Positions 44,531 through 53,199 are shown, counted from the stretch's first letter. The stretch is DNA of 55,731 nucleotides from Lysobacterales bacterium (GCA_022844135.1 JALHMG010000024.1:29130-84860), one strand, 5' to 3'. Notes: generated by a model not told the origin, from the sequence alone. Numbers and translations: made by a program.

Positions 44531-45127
44531 CTATGGCTCATCGAGCACCGCCGCAACCTGCGTCTTCAACGCCGGCAATAGCTCCTGCGCAAACCAGGGA
44601 TTCCGGACGAGCCAGCGATGGTTTCTGGGGCTCGGATGAGGCAGCGGAATCACGCCGGGCCAATGCTCGCGCCATGACGCCACCACGTCGGTGACAGAGG
44701 CGCCGGCGTTCGGCATGTGCTGAGCTTGCGCATACTGGCCGATGACCAGCGTCAGCTTAAGTTGGCTCAGATGCTGCAGCAATTCGGCGCGCCAAGCCGG
44801 TGCGCACTCCGGCCGTGGCGGCAAATCGCCGGCAGGGCCGGTGCCCGGGAAACAGAATCCCATCGGCAGAATGGCGATCTTTCGCGCATCGTAGAAGGTC
44901 TCGGTTGTGATCCCCAGCCACGATCGCAGCCTATCGCCGCTCGCGTCCTGAAATGGGACGCCGCTTTCGTGAACTCTGCGCCCAGGGGCCTGACCTGCGA
45001 TGAGGATCTTGGCTGAGCCGTGGCACTGGAGCACCGGCCGAGGGCCGAGCGGGAGATTCGCGGCGCAACGCACGCAGCCACGAACCGCTTCGAGCAAGCT
45101 TTCAAGCGAACGCACTTCTGCCACCAA
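44531..45127 (-). CDS. Uracil-DNA glycosylase family protein
   Basis: A 198-residue protein of the UDG superfamily. ILIAGQAPGRRVHESGVPFQ is the active-site/water-activating region, DASGDRLRSWLGI follows it, and LPHPSPRNHRWLVRNPWF is the C-terminal base-flipping loop with the conserved His. CVRCAANLP at the N-terminus has only part of a Cys cluster. These proteins excise uracil or related bases from DNA, though this subgroup has few characterised members. Start ATG 45127. It lies 68 bp downstream of the chlorite-dismutase-type gene, on the same strand. Confidence 0.88.
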   Translation of the reverse strand: MVAEVRSLESLLEAVRGCVRCAANLPLGPRPVLQCHGSAKILIAGQAPGRRVHESGVPFQDASGDRLRSWLGITTETFYDARKIAILPMGFCFPGTGPAGDLPPRPECAPAWRAELLQHLSQLKLTLVIGQYAQAQHMPNAGASVTDVVASWREHWPGVIPLPHPSPRNHRWLVRNPWFAQELLPALKTQVAAVLDEP

Positions 45128-45195
45128 ATGCCAGGTACGATCTCGGAATCTCGCAGCCGCCGGCTACGCTTCGCTGGTCGCTGACAGCAGTGACG

Positions 45196-45753
45196 TTAGC
45201 GCTCAATTGCCACCAACCGGATATCCACTTCGCGATCGACATATTTCCATTCCTCCGATGCGCGAAGCTCGGCGAGCAGTTCATCGAAAGCCGGCTCATG
45301 TGGCGGCGCGTATTCGAACCAGGTCAGGAAATCGAAGGCCTCCGGCATACCCAGATCTCGGCAATGGTGCAGCCGTCGGGCGATCGGCGGCAAGTACTTC
45401 ATGCCGATCCGGATGTGGTGCGACTGCTCTTCGAAAACGGCGCGCCGCTCGTCCTGCGTCATCGCCCACCACGCGGCGTTCTTCCGAATCGGTATCAGCG
45501 CGGCGAAGGTCGCTTCGGGTCGGCCCAGGCCCTGCTGCGCGACCACCAGCGCCTGCTTCTCTGCGCGTACAACATAGCGATCGTTGCTGGCAATTCCGTG
45601 CAGCGACCATCCCTCGCCGGGGTTCGTCTCCAGCCCGTTCGCGACGCTGACATAATCCACCACGGCCAGCGGCGGCCCGATGTAAGCCACCTGCGAGCGC
45701 ACTTTCCAGGCGCCGACAGCTCCACCAACAAAGCTCGAAAGGCGATTGAACAT
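45196..45753 (-). CDS. Chlorite dismutase family haem protein
   Basis: A 185-residue protein. The C-terminal half has EEQSHHIRIGMKYLPPIARR, LHHCRDLGMPEAFDFLTWFE and LLAELRASEEWKYVDRE, matching the Cld-like ferredoxin fold with the proximal haem His in IARRLHHCRDLG. Related proteins dismutate chlorite or act in haem synthesis (HemQ in Gram-positives). The length fits the short Gram-negative class. ATG 45753 begins MFNRLSSFVGG. The adjacent UDG-like gene is on the same strand; whether they are co-transcribed is unknown. Confidence 0.85.
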   Translation of the reverse strand: MFNRLSSFVGGAVGAWKVRSQVAYIGPPLAVVDYVSVANGLETNPGEGWSLHGIASNDRYVVRAEKQALVVAQQGLGRPEATFAALIPIRKNAAWWAMTQDERRAVFEEQSHHIRIGMKYLPPIARRLHHCRDLGMPEAFDFLTWFEYAPPHEPAFDELLAELRASEEWKYVDREVDIRLVAIER

Positions 45754-46000
45754 CCTTGATCGTCTCGCTGCGCGCTATGGCCTTCGCACTAGACCGTGCG
45801 GAGCCGCGAGCCATTTCGCCTGGCGCGATCGAGTCTTGTCGGCTACGGTGCCTGGCCGTGTTCGGATCGAACGTCCGTAGCGATCGCTTCGGTGGCACTT
45901 CCCGAGACGGTCAAGAAAGCTTGGCAATTCGCGCGTGATCACGCCGGTAGGCGAGAGGTGGGTCGAATGGTAGCGGGCTCGGTTTCGCTGATCTTGCCCA

Positions 46001-46105
46001 GACACCTGCGGGACACCCGAAGACACCTGCGAGAAGACACCTGCGGGACACCCGACAGACACCTGCGGGACACCCAGCATTCGTCAGAAAACTCTGACAT
46101 AACTT
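46001..46105 (+). repeat. Left-end repeats of the REP-type transposon
   Basis: GACACCTGCGGGACACCC occurs at 46001, 46036 and 46058, with a partial copy at 46022. It is followed by GTCAGAAAACTCTGAC, a small palindrome. The same layout (CTTCGGGACACCC units then GTCAGAAAATTCTGAC) precedes the deleted copy at 50453. These are probably recognition/structure elements of the Y1 transposase. No gene is recognised between 45754 and 46155. Confidence 0.75.
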
Positions 46106-46155
46106 TCAGCGTTCGCCTTACAGACAAGCTCAGCGGTCATCGCGATGATCGCCGA

Positions 46156-47142
46156 ATGACCCAAGCCCGCCACTTCACCTTTGCCGAGGGCCAGCAAGGC
46201 CTTTATCACTGCATTGCACGTTGCGTGCGACGCGCCTGGCTTTGCGGCGTCGATCCGGTCACCAAGGTCGACTACGAACACCGCAAGCCGATGATCGCGG
46301 CGCGTATTGTGCAGTTGGCAGGGATCTTTGCGGTCGATGTCTATAGCTACGCCGTGATGAGCAACCACTTGCACGTGGTGCTGGCGATTGAACCTGCCGC
46401 CGCGCGTGATTGGTCTCATGAGGAAGTTGCCCGGCGCTGGGTGCAGTTGTTCCCGGCGCGCGAGCCGGAGCAGATCGCGGCCAAGATCAGCGCGCTGTGC
46501 GCCGACAAAGAAGCGCTCGAACGCCGTCGCGAACGGCTCTCCAGCTTGTCCTGGTTTATGCGCTGTCTCGACGAGTACGTCGCGCGCAAAGCGAATGCGG
46601 AAGATGAGGTGAAAGGGCGCTTCTGGGAAGGGCGGTTCAAGTGCCAGCTCCTGGACGACGAAGCCGCACTCGCCGCCGCGATGACCTACGTCGATCTCAA
46701 TCCCGTGCGAGCAGGGATCGCCGACAGCATCGAGAGTAGCGATCACACCAGCGTGCAGGTGCGCGCCGAGGAACTGCGCAAAGATCCCGACAAAGCGGAT
46801 GAACCAATCCAACCCATTGCTGGCGTCCGGCTCGGATTGGATATGTTGAAAGACGAATCCTTTGCCAGATTGGCGATGAGCAATCGCCAGTACATTGAAC
46901 TGGTCGACTACACTGGTCGCCAACTCAGGCCCGGCAAACGCGGCAAGATCGATGAGCGCGAGCCGTCGGCACTCAGCAAACTAGGCCTCGATGGCAACTA
47001 CTGGACCGCACACGTCAAAGGCGTCGGCTCTGGTTATTGGCGCTTCGTTGCGAGCGTGGAGGCTCTCGAAGCCAAAGCCGCTGAATGGAAGCGGCTTTGG
47101 CTCAAGGGCATCGGTTATGCCAGGAGCCTCGTGACCGGCTGA
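46156..47142 (+). CDS. REP-associated Y1 (HUH) transposase
   Basis: A 328-residue protein (MTQARHFTFAEGQQGLYHCI). The HUH motif is AVMSNHLHVVL (His71, His73) and the nucleophilic Tyr is Tyr141 in LDEYVARKAN, as in the IS200/IS605-related TnpA-REP (RAYT) proteins that cut and join single-stranded DNA at short palindromes. The C-terminal 150 residues are an extra domain shared by all copies here. It appears complete and is likely the source of two defective relatives (47591-48062, 50453-50653) and a fragment at 18406. ATG 46156 was chosen because upstream codons run through the end repeats. Confidence 0.88.
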   Translation: MTQARHFTFAEGQQGLYHCIARCVRRAWLCGVDPVTKVDYEHRKPMIAARIVQLAGIFAVDVYSYAVMSNHLHVVLAIEPAAARDWSHEEVARRWVQLFPAREPEQIAAKISALCADKEALERRRERLSSLSWFMRCLDEYVARKANAEDEVKGRFWEGRFKCQLLDDEAALAAAMTYVDLNPVRAGIADSIESSDHTSVQVRAEELRKDPDKADEPIQPIAGVRLGLDMLKDESFARLAMSNRQYIELVDYTGRQLRPGKRGKIDEREPSALSKLGLDGNYWTAHVKGVGSGYWRFVASVEALEAKAAEWKRLWLKGIGYARSLVTG

Positions 47143-47352
47143 GAAACGCACATGGGACTTTTGGCGCCGCTGGCGTCTGGAGGCGTTGGCTGCGCGCCGA
47201 ATTCAGAATGTCGCGAACGCCTGATTGGCGCTGATTTTCGGCGCCACCTGCGGCCTGCGCCTCGATAGCGACGAAAGTTGGATGTCCTGGTTCGCCCGCC
47301 ACCTGCGGCCTGCGCCTCGATAGCGACGAAAGTTGGATGTCCTGGTTCGCCC
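47143..47352 (+). repeat. Right-end flank of the Y1 transposon with a 55-bp tandem duplication
   Basis: After the stop, GAAACGCACATGGGACTTTT and GGCGCCGCTGGCGTCTGG begin a block also present at 48063 and 50654. Within it ACCTGCGGCCTGCGCCTCGA ... TGGTTCGCCCG is repeated twice with a 55-bp period (47246 and 47301). TTGGCGCTGATTTTCGGCGC can form a hairpin. The remainder to 47590 shows no gene. Confidence 0.8.
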
Positions 47353-47590
47353 GACAGTTGACGTAGGCGGAACCCGCGCGCCGTGGACAAATGACAATAC
47401 CGCCATCCACCCGCGCGGATTCCGCCGCACGGACCGCGGCACCCTCGTTCGTCGAGACGTAAAGGTGAAACGCCTTCGCCATCCGGCCCCGACACAACAT
47501 CGTCCATCGTCACGTGCGCGGGGCAGTGGAATCCGCACGATGAAGCGTGTGCGGGTTCCACCCTACACGGGAATCCGCCTTACGCGGGTT

Positions 47591-48062
47591 CGCCGCTGCG
47601 ATGACCTACGTCGATCTCAATCCCGTGCGCGCCGGGATCGCCGACAGCATCGAGAGTAGCGATCACACCAGCGTGCAGGTGCGCGCCGAGGAACTGCGCA
47701 TAGATCCCGGCAAAGCGGATGAACCAATCCAACCCATTGCTGGCGTTAGGCTTGGATTAGATATGTTGAAAGACAAAGCCTTCGCCAGATTGGCGATGAG
47801 CAATCGCCAGTACATAGAATTAGTCGATTTCACTGGACGCCAACTCAGGCCCAGCAAACGCGGCAAGATCGATGAGCGCGAGCCGACGGCACTCAGCAAA
47901 CTGGGGCTCGATGCCAACTACTGGACCGCACACGTCAAAGGCGTCGGCTCTGGTTATTGGCGCTTCGTTGCCAGCGTGGAAGCACTCGAAGCCAAAGCGG
48001 CTGAGTGGAAGCGACAGTGGCTCAAGGGCATCGGATATGCCCGGCGTCTTGTGACCGGCTGA
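47591..48062 (+). pseudogene. 5'-truncated Y1 transposase copy
   Basis: From AAMTYVDLNPVRAGIADSIE onwards the protein is about 95% identical to residues 175-328 of the transposase at 46156. The catalytic HUH and Tyr part is missing and replaced by unrelated sequence. The right-end flank follows (48063-48222). Confidence 0.88.
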
Positions 48063-48222
48063 GAAACGCACATGGGACTTTTGGCGCCGCTGGCGTCTGG
48101 AGGCGTTGGCTGCGCGCCGAATTCTGAATGTCGCGAATGCCTGATTGGCGCTGATTTTCGGCGCCACCTGCGGCCTGCGCCTTGACATCGACGAACGTTG
48201 GATGTCCTCGTTTGCCTGCCAA
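48063..48222 (+). repeat. Right-end flank of the Y1 transposon, second copy
   Basis: Nearly identical to 47143-47297 and to 50654 onward. The final part differs slightly (CTTGACATCGACGAACGTTG). The interval to 48311 has no gene. Confidence 0.8.
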
Positions 48223-48311
48223 AACTTCACCTGACGTTTGAGTTTAGCGAAGGCTGCAGGCCGAAGCACATCGGCCGGAGCGAAGGGTTAACCGTCCGCA
48301 GGCGTGTGCGA

Positions 48312-49436
48312 TCAGATGGCGAGAACCGCACTTGCAACCTGTCCGGCTTCAAGAAGCCGTTGCCCTGCACTATCGACTGTCTCGTGTGAGTGAACCACGT
48401 CAAGCAGAAATTTCGGGCCAATAGTAAGTGTCTGAGTGTCGATCATCAACTCGTACCCCCACGGGAATTGGCCGCCCGGTATGGCAACCACGGAGTGCAC
48501 GCGCGCGCGATCTCTCTGCATGCCAGCGAACGCGTCAACGCGAACCGCATGAGTGATGCTCACATCACCTTCCATTAGTGCCCATCGCAAGGGCAGCGAC
48601 ATGTTCCAGAGAATTGGAGGGGAAACGTCGGGCCAGTTTCTTCTTAGCGGCGCAAGACTGTTTCCAATGACGACTCGGTCGCCAGCAAGTGCTGGTACCC
48701 ATTTACGAATCGCATCTAGAGCATCGACCGATTCACCGGTGAGGGCGGCAGATAAGAGTTGATGTGGCGAGGGCGTCACGATGATGGGCTCATGCAGAAG
48801 GGCAGCGGCGACGATTTGCTCGACAGTGGAGTAGTCGAAGCGTGACTGCTCCGTAAGTTCGACCGTCTGCCTCTCTTTGTCCTCGCCAAAAATCATTCCA
48901 CGTCCTGTGTGCAGAAAACTTCCAATGCTCTCTAGTCGCGATAGCTGTCGCCCACGACGGCCCTGCCGCTCGAATTGGGCATCTTTGATTTTCGAGAGCT
49001 TGCACTCCAGCAAGGCCGGTGCGTTCGAATCCACACAGACAACCAAGTCACCATTCTTCAGCACATTTGTTACGTCGGAAATGAGCACGGGCACATCTTG
49101 TTCAGTGATTGCCTCGGCACACTCGAGAGTCAATGCGAACCCGCGTCCCTGGTCGGTCAGCTGCGGGGGATTGCCTGTACTTCGCGCGAGCTGTCGAATT
49201 GCGTATGTCGAAAGTTCATTGAATGCGAGAGCGTCACCATAGATGCGAACTGCCTGGAGATGCTTGGTTCTGACCGGTGATCGCTCGACGAGCTGTTCGG
49301 CCTCCGTCTCAACTATTTCGGCGACGAGCAGTCGCTGAAAATCCAGAAGCTGACGCGCACTTGATTTCGTCGTGAAGCGATCAAAAAGTCTGCGGCGGGC
49401 AAGACGCAATTCGTCCGCGCTTCGCAAAGAGTGCAT
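48312..49436 (-). CDS. Putative PD-(D/E)xK nuclease-like cassette protein
   Basis: A 374-residue protein. Near the middle, NGDLVVCVDSNAPALLECKL gives an Asp then E-C-K at the spacing of PD-(D/E)xK nucleases, followed by a helix with QLSRLESIGSF. The rest (ATLECAEAITEQD..., VIGNSLAPLRRNWP) is not recognised. ATG 49436 was preferred to the open frame start at 49544, since the latter runs through an attC-like site. The gene follows the attC-like site 49453-49539 and so looks like cassette cargo, possibly a defence nuclease. Function is inference from one motif. Confidence 0.6.
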   Translation of the reverse strand: MHSLRSADELRLARRRLFDRFTTKSSARQLLDFQRLLVAEIVETEAEQLVERSPVRTKHLQAVRIYGDALAFNELSTYAIRQLARSTGNPPQLTDQGRGFALTLECAEAITEQDVPVLISDVTNVLKNGDLVVCVDSNAPALLECKLSKIKDAQFERQGRRGRQLSRLESIGSFLHTGRGMIFGEDKERQTVELTEQSRFDYSTVEQIVAAALLHEPIIVTPSPHQLLSAALTGESVDALDAIRKWVPALAGDRVVIGNSLAPLRRNWPDVSPPILWNMSLPLRWALMEGDVSITHAVRVDAFAGMQRDRARVHSVVAIPGGQFPWGYELMIDTQTLTIGPKFLLDVVHSHETVDSAGQRLLEAGQVASAVLAI

Positions 49437-49452
49437 GGGAATCAACAGGGAC

Positions 49453-49539
49453 AGCAAACGCCGCAATAACGCGCGCCGACAGTATTGCCCGGTTTGAGCG
49501 AGAGCATGTTCCGGCGTCGCGTTGATTTCATAGTTAGGC
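49453..49539 (-). other. attC-like site
   Basis: On the minus strand GCCTAAC (49533-49539), which contains the TAA stop of the upstream cassette gene, is followed by AACGCGACGCCGG. The near-complement GTCGGCGCGCGTT then comes with one unpaired base, and the site ends GGCGTTTGCT. The stem with an extrahelical base fits integron sites; the right core is GTTTGCT rather than GTTRRRY. Confidence 0.65.
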
Positions 49540-50244
49540 CCCACCGACGTATTCTTGGCTTGGCTCCGGCCATTTTCCCGGCACGAAGTATCGACGCTTC
49601 ACTTGTTCATAGATATGACGGGCGGATATCTGCGCATACCATATCATCAGAACGCGATTCTCATATGCCCCGGCAACCTCCGGCTTGTTTACTAGGTATC
49701 CCGACGGATGCACAATCTTGGTCATGAATTTAAAGAAAGCCGCGTGATCGACCTTCAGGCCAACTTGGCTGGCGAGGTGCACAGCTCGTGCAGCGCCTTC
49801 CTTCCGCCTTCCGTGGCGCGTAATAATCCTTTCATATTCGATCTTAGCTTTCTCGATCTCTACCCTCATTTGTTTGTTTTCGGGGGATTCCGGCAAAGCC
49901 AACCGAGCGTCACAGAGTTCAACAAAGTCTCGAATGGTCTCAAACTGCCATGAGTCAACATTCTCACTAGAAAGATACATATGTTCCTGCCTCAACCTCA
50001 GTTCGTAGATGCTACGCGCAGCTAGAGCAAGAACCGATATGTGCCCATCTATATTTTTGACCATAACATGAACGTATCCGCGGCAAGCACATAATAAATT
50101 CACTGTCATCTGGGAAGTTGCATCCCTCGCGGTGTTAGCAACAATCCATCGCTCAGCCGCCTCGAATGCTGCAGCTATCAATCTGAGATGAGCAACAACC
50201 TTGCTCTCATCAGCACACCAACCCAAATTCGGATCAAATTTCAC
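49534..50244 (-). CDS. Helical cassette protein, DUF5677-like
   Basis: A 236-residue protein starting at GTG 50244 after GGGGAGTCTAG. Helices dominate (ISVLALAARSIYELRLRQEH, IRDFVELCDARLAL, MWYAQISARHIYEQVKRR), resembling the loosely defined DUF5677 group of accessory proteins. Its TAA stop is part of the GCCTAAC core of the following attC-like site, and another GCCTAAC lies 16 bp upstream of its start (50261-50267). Both features fit a mobile gene cassette. No active site is recognised. Confidence 0.65.
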   Translation of the reverse strand: MKFDPNLGWCADESKVVAHLRLIAAAFEAAERWIVANTARDATSQMTVNLLCACRGYVHVMVKNIDGHISVLALAARSIYELRLRQEHMYLSSENVDSWQFETIRDFVELCDARLALPESPENKQMRVEIEKAKIEYERIITRHGRRKEGAARAVHLASQVGLKVDHAAFFKFMTKIVHPSGYLVNKPEVAGAYENRVLMIWYAQISARHIYEQVKRRYFVPGKWPEPSQEYVGGA

Positions 50245-50260
50245 CTAGACTCCCCTTGGG

Positions 50261-50267
50261 GCCTAAC
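50261..50267 (-). other. attC core interrupted by a Y1-type element
   Basis: GCCTAAC (GTTAGGC on the minus strand) stands at the expected position upstream of the cassette gene. The expected stem is replaced by CTTCGGGACACCC repeats of the neighbouring Y1-transposon derivative from about 50277. Confidence 0.5.
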
Positions 50268-50276
50268 GCATGGGGA

Positions 50277-50900
50277 CAACACTCTTCGGGACACCCAGCA
50301 GCCGTCAGAAAATTCTGACATAACCCAACACTTCGGGACAGAACACTTCGGGAAGAACACTTCGGGACACCCAGTAGCCGTCAGAAAATTCTGACTTAAC
50401 TTTCAGCGTTCGCCTTACAGAAAAGCTCAGCGGTCATTGCGATGATCGCCGCATGACCCAAGCCCGCCACCTCACCTTTGCCGAGGGCCAGCAATGCCTC
50501 GATGCCAACTACTGGACCGCGCACGTCAAAGGCGTCGGCTCAGGTTATTGGCGATTCGTTGCGAGCGTGGAAGCACTCGAAGCCAAAGCGGCCGACTGGA
50601 AGCGGCAGTGGCTCAAGGGCATCGGTTATCCCAGGAGCCTCGTGACCGGCTGAGAAACGCACGTGGGGATCTTTGGCGCCGCTGGCGTCTGGAGGCGTTG
50701 GCTGCGCGCCGAATTCGGAATGTCACGAACGCCTCATCGGCGCTGATTCTCGGCGCCACCTAGCGGCCGATGGGACCGTCTTGGAATCTGATTCCGATCA
50801 TCTGCATCTGATCCTGATTGGCGCTGATTTTCGGCGCCACCTGCGGCCTGCGCCTCGATAGCGACGAAAGTTGGATGTCCTGGTTCGCCCGCTTCTGGTT
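50277..50900 (+). mobile_element. Internally deleted Y1-transposon derivative
   Basis: It keeps the left-end repeats (ACTTCGGGACACCC units, GTCAGAAAATTCTGAC twice), the transposase start, the transposase 3' end and the right-end flank (50654-50900), but lacks about 790 bp in between. It is a non-autonomous form that the intact transposase could move. Confidence 0.8.
50453..50653 (+). pseudogene. Y1 transposase with in-frame central deletion
   Basis: MTQARHLTFAEGQQ (residues 1-14) is joined directly to LDANYWTAHVKGVGSGYWRF and the normal C-terminus (residues from about 277). Both catalytic motifs are gone. The frame stays open for 66 residues. Confidence 0.88.
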
Positions 50901-50924
50901 CGCCCGCTCAAGTCAGTTTCCGCA

Positions 50925-51130
50925 CCGGTCCTCCCGCTGATGCCCTGCTGCACACCCATGCGGCCTGCGCTGACCGCGGCTTTGGCCATCTCCTTACGCT
51001 GAGATGGCTTCACCACTTTTTTGCGAGCGCGTCCTTCAACAGCTCGGCACTCAGCTGCGCGTCGGCATACATCTTCTTCAGCCGCCGATTTTCGTCCTCC
51101 AGCTCGCGCATCCGCGACTTCTGGCGCAGG
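50925..51130 (-). pseudogene. IS3-family OrfA/OrfB fragment
   Basis: RMRELEDENRRLKKMYADAQ and LSAELLKDALAKK in one frame continue as KVVKPSQRKEMAKAAVS in another. This matches the leucine-zipper end of OrfA and the start of OrfB of IS3-family elements (IS407-like). No DDE domain or terminal repeats were found. Confidence 0.75.
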
Positions 51131-51197
51131 CGGTTTCCGGGGAGGATTACCCAACAACACCGAGATCGCGCCATCCGCAACCTCATGCATCGCGCCC

Positions 51198-51283
51198 AAC
51201 AACTGGGAATGACGCTGGTTGACATGCCTGCAGGAACAGCGACGACGGCGTGAAGAAAATCAACTACTTGGCGGTTGTTTCTT
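51198..51283. repeat. 86-bp dispersed repeat, copy 2
   Basis: Matches 22662-22747. It lies between the IS3 remnant and the 3' end of the GIY-YIG-like gene. Confidence 0.7.
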
Positions 51284-51329
51284 GAGAGCTCTTGCACAAT
51301 GAACATTGCTCTGCTTCTGCAAGTCAAAA

Positions 51330-51818
51330 TTATTCTTCCCATACCGTGAGATTAGCCGTCCGCCATAGACTCCCATCCCAAGAAAGTACGTCTTCCAGGT
51401 CCTTGCACATTGGATGTTGCCGCATGCGCGGCTTGCCCTTTGGCGTAAGCCAGCGACTCAGGACTGTTACTGGCTTAGGAGGACGAACCTTCTTCCTATC
51501 ATTCAATACAGGTTGCCAAAAATAGACGATGATTGATTCAGCCATTTCCAAGAAGTGACGAGTCGCGTTCTTGGGATAGCTAACTTCACCAAGCCAGATT
51601 CGTAAATCACGATTTATCTCTGGCAATTTGTGGTGCTGCGCAAACCGAGAGGCAAAACTACCCTCGGTGATACCGCAATATTGGATCTGTTTGATATGCT
51701 TGTACCTTCGCTTTCCCGAAAGTAGATACACCCCATTTCGCCACTCAGGGTTTTTCTCAATCTCTTCAAAAGTGAAGGGGCCTCGCCAATCAATAATTAC
51801 CGTAGTGTGGTCACTCAT
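51330..51818 (-). CDS. GIY-YIG-like cassette protein
   Basis: A 162-residue protein starting ATG 51818, preceded by TTGAGGAA with about 8-nt spacing. RNGVYLLSGKRRYKHIKQIQ, then YCGITEGSFASRFAQHHKL and a later Glu in FLEMAESIIVYFWQPVLND, follow the GIY-YIG order (GxYxL...YxGxT...R...H...E). Such domains are single-strand-nicking nucleases. It is flanked upstream by an attC-like site with a perfect GTTAGAC core, so it is probably cassette cargo. Activity is not certain, because the GIY and YIG motifs are replaced by GVY and YCG. Confidence 0.65.
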   Translation of the reverse strand: MSDHTTVIIDWRGPFTFEEIEKNPEWRNGVYLLSGKRRYKHIKQIQYCGITEGSFASRFAQHHKLPEINRDLRIWLGEVSYPKNATRHFLEMAESIIVYFWQPVLNDRKKVRPPKPVTVLSRWLTPKGKPRMRQHPMCKDLEDVLSWDGSLWRTANLTVWEE

Positions 51819-51866
51819 TGTCCAGTTCCTCAAGGAAATTTCGCCGTACAGTAGAATTCCGGCTAC

Positions 51867-51959
51867 GTCTAACGCCATGTTAAGCCGCCGCCGAGCGACA
51901 GCGGTGGTAAGTGCGAACTGGTGGGAGGGCGGTCGGCTTGAACATTTAGATAGGCGTTT
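51867..51959 (-). other. attC-like site with canonical L and R boxes
   Basis: On the minus strand TTCAAGCCGACCGCCC ... GGCGGCGGCTTAACATGGCG is followed by the core GTTAGAC (complement of 51867-51873). The TTCAAGCCG / CGGCTTAA arms are the classic attC layout. This is the clearest site in the window. Confidence 0.8.
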
Positions 51960-52400
51960 TCACGGGAGCTGTGCTTCTGCGGCTACCTTTATTCGATACA
52001 GCACGCGGATATATTGAGGAGCTCCTAGTAAGAGAACCGAAACCTTCTCGAAAGTGTTTGGTGTTACGGGCGAAATTCCAAAATGAATCGTGTTTCTGCT
52101 ATCACGCACGGTGTCGCTCCATTCAGCGACGATTCGAAGCTCATCTGGCTTTATTCCCGTACTGCTTCCCAAATCGTGGAACGTCTGTTGATCTTGGTAG
52201 TAAAATGAAACGGCCTCAATCTTTTTCTTGACTCCGGCCATCGGGCTGTCAAGTGTTCGTTTGTGGTTGTCAAAACCTCTAGCGGCGCGCTTTTCTGCCA
52301 GCTGAACTAGCACAGCTCCCAATTCAAGCCACGCGCCTTCCGAGGCTTTTCCGAGCATTGCCATTGCCGCGGAATAACATGGTGAATGCTGATAGCACAC
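51960..52400 (-). CDS. Hypothetical helical cassette protein, start uncertain
   Basis: A 146-residue frame from GTG 52400 (CYQHSPCYSAAMAMLGKASE, AWLELGAVLVQLAEKRAARG, IVAEWSDTVRDSRNTIHFG). The only good ribosome site (AAGGAGG) lies before an ATG at 52413 in another frame, and a TGA stands two codons upstream of GTG 52400. A one-base frameshift near 52400-52410 is therefore likely, and the natural protein would start MNMKRVLS or similar. It lies between two attC-like sites. The helical pattern with a late 'RNxIHFG' resembles HEPN-type or DUF4145-like proteins, but this is weak. Confidence 0.55.
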   Translation of the reverse strand: MCYQHSPCYSAAMAMLGKASEGAWLELGAVLVQLAEKRAARGFDNHKRTLDSPMAGVKKKIEAVSFYYQDQQTFHDLGSSTGIKPDELRIVAEWSDTVRDSRNTIHFGISPVTPNTFEKVSVLLLGAPQYIRVLYRIKVAAEAQLP

Positions 52401-52462
52401 GCTTCATATTCATCGAGGGTTCCTCCTTCGAGTGGCTAGAAATTTGGTAATGGAGTATGGAC

Positions 52463-52549
52463 GGCTAACGCCATGTTAAGCCGCGCCGACCGCCAAGCCA
52501 GAGCAAGCGAAGGGACATTTCCGGCGTCGGCGTGAACATATAGTTGAAC
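52463..52549 (-). other. attC-like site, left part cut by an IS91-like element
   Basis: On the minus strand GTTCAACTATATGTTCACGC, then CGACGCCGG ... GGCGGTCGGCGCGGCTTAAC and GGCGTTAGCC (core complement of 52463-52469). The expected first core GGCTAAC is found 1.34 kb away at 53887-53893, on the other side of the IS91-like element. Confidence 0.7.
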
Positions 52550-52655
52550 CAAGCCGCTACGCGGCAGGAACAGCCATCGTAGCTGAAATTTCCCGGCCAT
52601 CGGCGCACCTTTTCTCGCGCACGCAATCTCGCGTGCGCACTGAGGGAGAAGGGCG

Positions 52656-53108
52656 ATGGAAGCATCGGAGCGGGTCCGTTTCGAGGCGTTGTATGGGCAA
52701 CATCTTAGGGCTTTGAAGCTGCAAGGCAAAGCGCCTCAGACCGTCGATGGTTATTCCCGCGCGGTGCGGCGCGTGGCGGCGTTTTTCGACCGCTGTCCAG
52801 ATCGATTGTCGGCCGAGGACTTCAAGAACTACTTCGCGTGGCTCATCGACACGCGCTCCTGGAGCCTCGTGAAAATCGAGCGCTGCGGTTTGCAGTTTTT
52901 CTACCGTTACGTGCTGCAGCGCGAGTGGCCATGGGTCGAGATGGTCAAGGCGCCGGTGGTGAAGTCGCTGCCCGATGTGCTCACTCTCGATGAGATCGCG
53001 CGCATCGTGCGGGCCACGCGCGAGCGGCGCTATCAGACGTTCTGGTGGACCACCTACAGCATGGGGTTGCGCCTCTCTGAGGCGCTTAACTTGCGCCTGC
53101 AGGCGTAA
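52656..53108 (+). pseudogene. Tyrosine recombinase/integrase, truncated
   Basis: A 150-residue frame (MEASERVRFEALYGQHLRAL, QTVDGYSRAVRRVAAFFDR) with the SAM-like core-binding domain and the beginning of the catalytic domain up to the first Arg (MGLRLSEALNLRLQA, then stop). The His-x-x-Arg and Tyr parts are absent. This integrase type accompanies many IS91-family transposases. A second copy starts at 55596. Confidence 0.8.
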
Positions 53109-53199
53109 AGCGACAAGTAGCTTGACACGGGGGGCTATTGCATTGCGCCCCTTCGGGGCTTGTTCTTGCGCACCGGAAACAACGACGCTTCCCTTTCGG

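Noticed and set aside
45796-46155. Upstream extension of the Y1 transposase frame
   Set aside because: It runs through the tandem end repeats; the truncated relative at 50453 shares the start MTQARH.
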